Shown one piece after another: positions 59,338 to 64,000 of a stretch of DNA of 64,000 nt. The notes beneath the pieces are model-generated. The model had not been told where the DNA came from and did no database searches. It was given only the letters and a program-made list of their open reading frames with translations. A program made the position numbers and the translations under genes. This DNA comes from Methylorubrum populi. Its GTDB lineage: Bacteria > Pseudomonadota > Alphaproteobacteria > Rhizobiales > Beijerinckiaceae. Every line of letters begins with the position of its first letter. The first letter of the stretch is position 1. The DNA lies in the NCBI GenBank assembly GCA_020741775.1, contig DYYG01000013.1, positions 1 through 64,000 on the forward strand, written 5' to 3'.

Positions 59338-59360
59338 CTCATGCTCTTCATGAGGCTGCC

Positions 59361-59681
59361 GTGGCCTGGATCGTTCTCGTCATCGCCGGTCTTCTCGAGG
59401 TCGTCTGGGCCTTCGCGATGAAGCAGTCGGAGGGGTTTTCCCGCCTCTGGCCCACGGTCATCACCTTCGTCACCATGGGATTGAGCTTCGCCTGCCTCGC
59501 TTGGTCGATGCGAAGCCTGCCGCTCGGCACCGCCTACACGATCTGGACGGGCATCGGCGCCGTCGGCGCCTTCGTCGTCGGCATCGCCTTCCTCGGCGAA
59601 GCGATGAACGCGACCCGCCTCCTGGCGGCCGGCCTCATCGTCGGCGGGCTCGTGCTGATGAAGTTGTCGAGCCCGGCCTGA
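59361..59681 (+). CDS. gdx: Small multidrug resistance-type guanidinium exporter (Gdx/SugE)
   Basis: A 106-residue four-helix membrane protein of the Gdx subtype (formerly SugE), which exports guanidinium in exchange for protons as an antiparallel dimer. Glu13 in AGLLEVVWAFAMKQSEGF is the central proton/substrate residue. GTAYTIWTGIGAVGAF is the family motif of helix 3, and LLAAGLIVGGLVLMKLSS closes it. The MAWIVLVIAGLLEVVWA N-terminus matches the Gdx group more than the EmrE group. The start is GTG at 59361, with GAGG five bases upstream. A possible guanidine-II-type hairpin precedes it. Confidence 0.9.
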   Translation: MAWIVLVIAGLLEVVWAFAMKQSEGFSRLWPTVITFVTMGLSFACLAWSMRSLPLGTAYTIWTGIGAVGAFVVGIAFLGEAMNATRLLAAGLIVGGLVLMKLSSPA

Positions 59682-59784
59682 CGGCGGGACCAGTTCGACA
59701 GGCGTGAGCCGGTTTTCCCGGATGCAGGGCAGGCGCGGCATCGGGGCCGCTGTTCCGAAAGCGTGGATCGCCTACATCCGGGCC

Positions 59785-60396
59785 ATGTCACGCCCAGTCC
59801 CACCTGCCGCCACCCGCATCGTCTGCATCCGCCACGGCGAATCGACCTTCAACGCGCATCACGAGGCGACGGGGCGCGATCCCGGGCATATCGATGCCCG
59901 TTTGTCCGAGCGCGGCCATGCCCAGGTCGCCGCCGCCCGGCAGGCCCTGCGCGAGATCCCGTTCGAACTCGTCGTCACCTCGCCGCTGACCCGGGCGCTC
60001 CAGACCACCGCCGGGATCTTCTCGGATCACCCGGCCCAGCCCGCCGTGCTCGTGGAAGTGCTCCATCGCGAGTGCCAGGAGAGCAGTTGCGATATCGGCC
60101 GCGCCGCCTCGGTGCTCGCCCGCGAATTCCCGTCCTTCCGGGTCGATCACCTGCCCGAGACATGGTGGTACGCCGAGGGGGAAGCCGGGCCCGAAGGCTG
60201 GCATGTCGAGCCGCGTACCTTGTTCGACCGGCGCGTTGCGGGCTTTCGCGACTGGCTGCGGGCACGGCCGGAACGCACCATCGCGGTGGTCGGCCACTGC
60301 ACCTTCTTCTACCACCTGACCGGCCGCTGGCTCGCCAATTGCGAGGCCCTGGACATCGACCTCGCCGAGGAGCCGCGCCCACGCGCCTACGGCTGA
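59785..60396 (+). CDS. Histidine phosphatase family protein
   Basis: A 203-residue member of the phosphoglycerate-mutase-like histidine phosphatase clan. The catalytic IRHGESTFN motif follows a short N-terminus; LSERGHAQ and VTSPLTRALQT are the further phosphate-binding parts, and the late VVGHCTFFY carries the second His. Substrates of this family range from sugar phosphates to protein phosphohistidine; nothing here points to one. ATG at 59785 (MSRPVPPAATRIVC) is preferred; the open frame could begin at GTG 59704, adding 27 residues. It follows gdx by 103 bases. Repeat copy B begins eight bases after the stop. Confidence 0.88.
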   Translation: MSRPVPPAATRIVCIRHGESTFNAHHEATGRDPGHIDARLSERGHAQVAAARQALREIPFELVVTSPLTRALQTTAGIFSDHPAQPAVLVEVLHRECQESSCDIGRAASVLAREFPSFRVDHLPETWWYAEGEAGPEGWHVEPRTLFDRRVAGFRDWLRARPERTIAVVGHCTFFYHLTGRWLANCEALDIDLAEEPRPRAYG

Positions 60397-60404
60397 TACG
60401 GGGC

Positions 60405-60499
60405 TCGCTCGATTAGAGCGGTCCAGGTCAGCGAGCCCGCGCGGGGTCTGAGCGAAGGCCGAATCCGCACCCGAAGGGGTCAAGCGGACTTGGTATGAG
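60405..60499. repeat. Structured intergenic repeat, copy B
   Basis: About 95 bases related to 38578-38676. The first hairpin is CGCTC-GATTA-GAGCG (compared with CGCTT-GATCG-AAGCG in copy A, a compensatory T-A to C-G change). The shared core is GAGCCCGCGCGG then CTGAGCGAAGG, and the second structure is TCCGC..CCCGAAGGG..GCGGA. It lies between two convergent genes and supplies the stop codon and last codons of the - strand gene that ends at 60480. Confidence 0.75.
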
Positions 60500-61220
60500 C
60501 GCCGATCCGCACCGCCTCAAGCCGGTCGCGGGCGCTCAACAGGTCGATGGCGGGTGCCTGTCGGCCGATCTGCAAGGCCGCGTCGAGGAGACCGAGGGCG
60601 AGGGTCCACGTTCCTTCGGAGAAGGGAGCCGCTCCCTCCGCCACCTCGGCGGCGCAGCGCGGATCGGTGAAGGCGCGGATCGCCGCCGTGGCGGTACGCG
60701 CCACCGCCGAGGCGCAGGCGCCGACGGCCCAGGCGCGCCGGCAAGCGGCGGCATGGGACAGGGCACCGCCCTGTCTCTCGGCAATGCGCAGGACCGCGAG
60801 GGCCGTGTCGGCATCCCGCGCCGTCTCACACCGGGCGGCGAGAGCCGGCAGGCCGGCCCCGTCGAGGAGCGGCGGAAGGATGCGGCGCACGCTCTCGAGG
60901 GCGAGGAAGGCGGTGCGGGCCGCCTCAATGTCGGGCGCATCCGCCGAGCCGGAGAGCCGCAGCACGAAGACCATCAATCCCTGCCGCTCGGCTTCCGGCA
61001 TCGCGTCGTTGAGACCGAGTGCGTAGGCCGCGAGAGGGCGCGAAAAGCAGGGCGGGCAATCCTCCGTCGCCCGGATTGCCCGATAGGGCAGCCCCGCCGC
61101 GACGATGGCCGCCTCGTTGATGCAGGTGCCTCCATCCGGCCCCGGAAAGGCATGCGAGCCCTTCAGAAGCCGCCAGTTCAGGATCGTGTCGAAGGCATCC
61201 AGGGCGCTGCGTTCGGTCAA
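60480..61220 (-). CDS. Conserved uncharacterised protein, rhizobial-type
   Basis: A 246-residue protein whose family I know only as a hypothetical of alphaproteobacteria: the segments NWRLLKGSHAFPGPDGGTCI, NEAAIVAAGLPYRAI and CPPCFSRPLAAYALGLND are recognisable. Cysteines in GGTCI and CPPCF are conserved, suggesting metal or redox chemistry, but no enzyme is known to me. The C-terminal part is helical and Ala-rich. The TTG start at 61220 has GGGAGG ten bases upstream; an upstream frame to 61448 lacks a ribosome-binding site and is low-complexity. Its last residues (THTKSA-like end) and stop codon lie inside repeat copy B, so the C-terminus has been reshaped by the repeat. Confidence 0.75.
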   Translation of the reverse strand: MTERSALDAFDTILNWRLLKGSHAFPGPDGGTCINEAAIVAAGLPYRAIRATEDCPPCFSRPLAAYALGLNDAMPEAERQGLMVFVLRLSGSADAPDIEAARTAFLALESVRRILPPLLDGAGLPALAARCETARDADTALAVLRIAERQGGALSHAAACRRAWAVGACASAVARTATAAIRAFTDPRCAAEVAEGAAPFSEGTWTLALGLLDAALQIGRQAPAIDLLSARDRLEAVRIGAHTKSA

Positions 61221-61299
61221 GATGGGCGTCCTCCCGATCCGGAAAGACAGCCTGCCACGGCTTCGCGGCGCTTGGCGAGAGATTACTTGACGAGGGGTT

Positions 61300-62316
61300 T
61301 CAGCCGCCGAAGCCCGTGGCCATGCCGCAGACCATCGCCAGCCCCAGGACCAGCACGAAGGCGCCGGCCAGGAGTTCGAGGCTGCCGACCGCCAGGAGGC
61401 CGGCTTGGCCGCGCCCGCCCGCGAGCCGCAAGGCCAGCGCCTTGGCAAAGACCGCGAGGCTCGCGAGCCCCCCCGTCGTCAGCGCGGTGCCGAGGGCCAT
61501 GGCGAAGGTCGCGGCGATACCGGCGGCGAGCATGCCCTGCGCGGCGCAGAACACGAGGATCAGCACGGCCCCGGCACAGGGCCGGCTGCCGGCGGCGAGC
61601 ACCACGCCAGCCCGCTCGCGCCATCCCCCGAGCCGGTCGATGACAGCGGCATCGGTGAGATGGGCATGGCCGCAGCCGGGCCCGCAGGCCGTGGCGGGCG
61701 CATCGGCAACGAGGTTCACGAGCCGCCCGGCCTTGCGCCAGGTCACGACGGCGCCGAGCACGGCAACCAGGGCGAAGCTCACGGTCTCGATCAGGGTGCC
61801 GGCGCGGGTCATCCCGGCGGCAGTCGCCTTGAGGACGAGGACACCGAAGCCAACGATGGCGATCGCCACGCAAGCCTGGAGCAGGGCCGCCGCCGCGCTC
61901 AGGGCGAAGCCGCGGCGCAGGGTCCGCTCGCCGGCAACGATGTAGCCGGCGATCACCGCCTTGCCGTGACCCGGCCCGGCAGCGTGGAACACGCCGTAGG
62001 CGAAGCCCATCACCACGAGTGGCATCCAGCCGCCGCCCGCCTTCAGCGCCGTGACCGCGTTCTGAAGCGCGCGTGAGAAATTCGATTGGACCGCGAGCAG
62101 CCAGCCTCCGAGCCCCGTCGCTGCAGGGGCTGCCTCGCGAAACCCGATGCCGAAGGGGGAACGCGGCGGCGGCGCGGCGAGGCTGGGGCCAAACATCCAG
62201 GCGATCAGAGCCAGGATAGCGGCGGCCGCGAGCACCGCTCCGGCGGTCAGCACCAGCCGAAGCGGCAGCCGGCTCGAGGCCGAACCCGCAAGCCGGGGCG
62301 CGGCGCTTACGGACAT
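61300..62316 (-). CDS. NicO-family nickel/cobalt exporter
   Basis: A 338-residue membrane protein of the NicO/RcnA type. Histidines in GVFHAAGPGHGKAVIAGYIV form the HxxxGxGH-like site of the first repeat; LAAGSRPCAGAVLILVF is the second repeat. About six membrane segments are visible (LVLTAGAVLAAAAILALIAW at the start; ACVAIAIVGFGVLVL; VSFALVAVLGAVVTW; ILVFCAAQGMLAAGIAATF). A cytoplasmic or periplasmic loop CGPGCGHAHL is Cys/His-rich. It overlaps the DUF1007 gene by 10 bases; the pair is common. Efflux of Ni or Co is the usual function of this subfamily, but the metal is not proven. Confidence 0.85.
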   Translation of the reverse strand: MSVSAAPRLAGSASSRLPLRLVLTAGAVLAAAAILALIAWMFGPSLAAPPPRSPFGIGFREAAPAATGLGGWLLAVQSNFSRALQNAVTALKAGGGWMPLVVMGFAYGVFHAAGPGHGKAVIAGYIVAGERTLRRGFALSAAAALLQACVAIAIVGFGVLVLKATAAGMTRAGTLIETVSFALVAVLGAVVTWRKAGRLVNLVADAPATACGPGCGHAHLTDAAVIDRLGGWRERAGVVLAAGSRPCAGAVLILVFCAAQGMLAAGIAATFAMALGTALTTGGLASLAVFAKALALRLAGGRGQAGLLAVGSLELLAGAFVLVLGLAMVCGMATGFGG

Positions 62317-62966
62317 GCGACGATGGCCCGGTTGGCGAATTGCTCGCCGTAATTCGAGGCGGCGGTGAGCGCCTCGAACATCGCCTCCGTCATCGACTGG
62401 CCGGGTTGAGCCGCGGCAGGTTCGGTATTCTTCGCCCGCGTCACCGTGGTGATGCAGCCGGGCGCGGCGCCGGGCAGACGCACCGCATCCGCTCCTTCGG
62501 CGAGGCTGAAGGCGACGAAGTAGGTCGGGTCGTAGACTTCGAGCGCCGCGACACCCCGGCCCTGCGCGGCCGGCGCCTTCAGCGGCAACAGGAAGCTCAA
62601 GGTGAGACGGTCACCATCCATCACCATGCGGGCATCCCGCGGCTCGGCGAAGGTCTGCTCCTTGCCCGCCACCTTGAGCTTGGTGAAATAAGCGAATTCG
62701 GCGAGGTTGCCGGTATTCTCGGTCGCGAGCCCCTGCAGCTCCTCGGACGAGAGCTTGCCGTCGCCATTGGTGTCGAGGCCCTGCGTCACGAAGGACGAAT
62801 AGGCGGAGTCGAACGTCCAGGTGTGGCGGATGCCGGCGACCCGCCCGGCCTCGTAGGCAAGCTCGGCCTTGGCGGTCACCCAGACATGGGGATGGGCTGC
62901 GGCCGGCCCGGCACAGCCGAGGGCGGCGGCCAGGACGAGACATCGAAGGGATGCGGCAAACGGCAT
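62307..62966 (-). CDS. DUF1007 periplasmic protein with an EF-hand-like loop
   Basis: A 219-residue secreted protein. The signal peptide (about 1-24, ending GPAAA) leaves a mature HPHVWVTAKAELAY; the His-x-His-x-x start of this family may bind metal. LDTNGDGKLSSEELQGL (about 65-80) has the D-x-N-x-D-G-x-L-x-x-x-E pattern of an EF-hand calcium loop. The C-terminal part shows YDPTYFVAFSL. DUF1007 proteins are almost always next to NicO exporters, as here, and probably deliver or sense the exported metal. The start overlaps nothing upstream; ATG is preceded by a weak site. Confidence 0.85.
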   Translation of the reverse strand: MPFAASLRCLVLAAALGCAGPAAAHPHVWVTAKAELAYEAGRVAGIRHTWTFDSAYSSFVTQGLDTNGDGKLSSEELQGLATENTGNLAEFAYFTKLKVAGKEQTFAEPRDARMVMDGDRLTLSFLLPLKAPAAQGRGVAALEVYDPTYFVAFSLAEGADAVRLPGAAPGCITTVTRAKNTEPAAAQPGQSMTEAMFEALTAASNYGEQFANRAIVACP

Positions 62967-63106
62967 GGCGCTCGGGTCGATGCTCGGCTGGCTGTCCGGT
63001 TCGGCGACGGGCTCACCCTGCCCGGACGATCAGGCGAAAGCAGGGCGCCGCCCATCCCGACCCCGTCTCTGCGAACGCGCCGGAAACCACCTGTCGGGGC
63101 GAGGCG

Positions 63107-63571
63107 CTATGGCCGCTTGAGCAGCGCCTCGACTTCGGCGGCCTCCGCCTCGGACAAGCCCTCCGCCTTCGTCGGCGCCCGGCGGCGCGACAGGCGCCAG
63201 ATGCCGAAGGCGCCCAGGCCCACGGCGAGGAGCGGACTCAGCCAGAGCAGCAGGGTGTGCCAGCCGAAGACCGGACGCAGCAGCACGAACTCGCCGTAGC
63301 GGGCCACCACGTAATCGACGACCTGCTCATTGCTGTCGCCCTCCTTCAGCCGCTCTCGCACCAGCACCCGCAGATCCTTGGCCAGCGGGGCATCGGAATC
63401 GTCGATCGACTGGTTCTGGCAGACGAGGCAGCGCAGGCCCTCCGAGATATGCCGGGCCCGCGTCTCCATGGCAGGGTCCTTGAGCACCTCGTCGGGCTGC
63501 ACGGCGAGTGCCGGGACGGCGACGAGGCCCAGGGCGAGCGCGACGAGCGCGGAGCGGAGGCGAGACATCAT
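63107..63571 (-). CDS. ccmH: Cytochrome c maturation protein CcmH (CycL)
   Basis: A 154-residue haem lyase component. The signal peptide (about 1-23, ending PALA) precedes the LRCLVCQNQSI motif, whose Cys-x-x-Cys reduces apocytochrome c thiols. A C-terminal membrane segment (LLWLSPLLAVGLGAFGIW) and basic tail follow, as in alphaproteobacterial CcmH/CycL. The start overlaps the ccmF stop (ATGA). The adjacent order ccmF-ccmH is typical of a ccmIEFH operon read on the - strand. Confidence 0.93.
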   Translation of the reverse strand: MMSRLRSALVALALGLVAVPALAVQPDEVLKDPAMETRARHISEGLRCLVCQNQSIDDSDAPLAKDLRVLVRERLKEGDSNEQVVDYVVARYGEFVLLRPVFGWHTLLLWLSPLLAVGLGAFGIWRLSRRRAPTKAEGLSEAEAAEVEALLKRP

Positions 63572-64000
63572 TCGGCCGGCACCGCGGCGGGCGGCAGCTT
63601 CGCCCGCGCCTTGACCGGCGCGCCGACGCGCATGCGCCGGTCGGTGAGGGACAGCCCTCCCCCCGCCGCCATGATCAGGGCGCCGATCCAGATCAGCAGC
63701 ACCAGCGGCTTGTGATAGAGCCGCAGGCCGATCGAGCCATCGGGCATCACCTCGCCGAGGCTGGCGTAGATCTGGCTCACTCCCACGGTCTTGAGGCCGG
63801 ATTCCGTCACCGTCATCCGGCGGGAGGGATAGAAGCGTTTGCCGGTCTCGACGGTGCCGACCGCGTCACCCTCCTTCGTGCGAAGAGTCAGGAAGGCGGT
63901 GGTCTCCTCGTAGTTCTCGCCCTTGCGCGGGCCGACCCGGTCCAGGGTCGCGACATAGGGCCCGGCGGCGACCTGCCCTCCGGGTTTCAGGGTAGCGAGG
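63568..64000 (-). CDS. ccmF: Cytochrome c-type biogenesis protein CcmF, C-terminal part (continues past window end)
   Basis: Only the last 143 residues are visible; the frame is open to the window end. FLTLRTKEGDAVGTVETGKRFY is the periplasmic loop, followed by PSRRMTVTESGLKTVGVSQIY and the last membrane segment around LVLLIWIGALIMAAGGGLSL, ending with DRRMR and a basic tail. CcmF is the membrane part of the haem-ligation complex and holds haem b. The match to the C-terminal half of CcmF is clear. The stop overlaps the ccmH start. Confidence 0.9.
   Translation of the reverse strand, partial: LATLKPGGQVAAGPYVATLDRVGPRKGENYEETTAFLTLRTKEGDAVGTVETGKRFYPSRRMTVTESGLKTVGVSQIYASLGEVMPDGSIGLRLYHKPLVLLIWIGALIMAAGGGLSLTDRRMRVGAPVKARAKLPPAAVPAE

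Noticed and set aside
1..64000. CRISPR arrays, tRNA or rRNA genes, insertion sequences, prophage genes
   Set aside because: I looked for repeat-spacer periodicity, cloverleaf-like sequences, transposase or integrase motifs and found none I could support.

Overview
The window is 64 kb of very GC-rich DNA that looks like the chromosome of an alphaproteobacterium. Gene families, codon use and layout suggest Methylobacteriaceae (Methylobacterium/Methylorubrum type); this is inferred from content, not from a marker gene. I saw no rRNA, tRNA, CRISPR array, insertion sequence or phage gene. Nearly all the coding sequence falls into compact operons with ATGA/GTGA overlaps.

Layout. (1) 1-2921: the end of a chemoreceptor gene followed by cheW, cheR and cheB, an adaptation module. 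(2) 3062-26206: a betaine catabolism island. gbcA-gbcB (betaine to dimethylglycine), dgcA-dgcB with a dedicated etfA-etfB (dimethylglycine to sarcosine, electrons to the membrane), and a YbaK-type deacylase run on the + strand. On the - strand, soxB-soxD-soxA-soxG (sarcosine to glycine plus a C1 unit on folate) continue into sdaA (serine to pyruvate). A divergent GlxA/AraC-type regulator resembling GbdR follows, then a methionine aminopeptidase, a porin, and the proV-proW-proX betaine importer. Import, three N-demethylations, exit to pyruvate and the likely regulator are thus all together. (3) 26789-33994: a 1288-residue double glycosyltransferase with N-terminal repeats, a methyltransferase-like protein, and an ECF sigma/anti-sigma pair. 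(4) 34258-35568: a periplasmic L,D-transpeptidase with a strong terminator. (5) 35861-41319: a probable copper-handling cluster: two DUF2946 paralogues bracket a YcnI-PCuAC fusion, a free PCuAC protein and a SCO protein, followed by a TonB receptor. (6) 41448-46983: an OprB-like porin, a FadR-type regulator and a divergent TRAP transporter dctPQM, with two long dyads between regulator and transporter. (7) 47142-51557: small proteins (one NepR-like), a cysteine synthase, a DUF3309 protein, a protease-like peptidoglycan-binding protein and a small DMT transporter. (8) 51668-59174: an alpha-2-macroglobulin and penicillin-binding protein 1C pair. (9) 59361-64000: a Gdx-type guanidinium exporter, a phosphatase, an uncharacterised protein, a NicO metal exporter with a DUF1007 partner, and ccmH with the end of ccmF.

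Beyond gene calls, the main items are a structured intergenic repeat present twice with a compensatory base change, a hairpin covering the gbcA ribosome-binding site, loss of one Fe-S cysteine in DgcA, a 34-residue tandem repeat at the EtfA N-terminus, a lone NepR-like protein, the YcnI-PCuAC fusion with duplicated PCuAC and DUF2946 genes, and an ACGG-loop hairpin ahead of the guanidinium exporter. Start codons were chosen by ribosome-binding site and family alignment from memory; no database search was possible.
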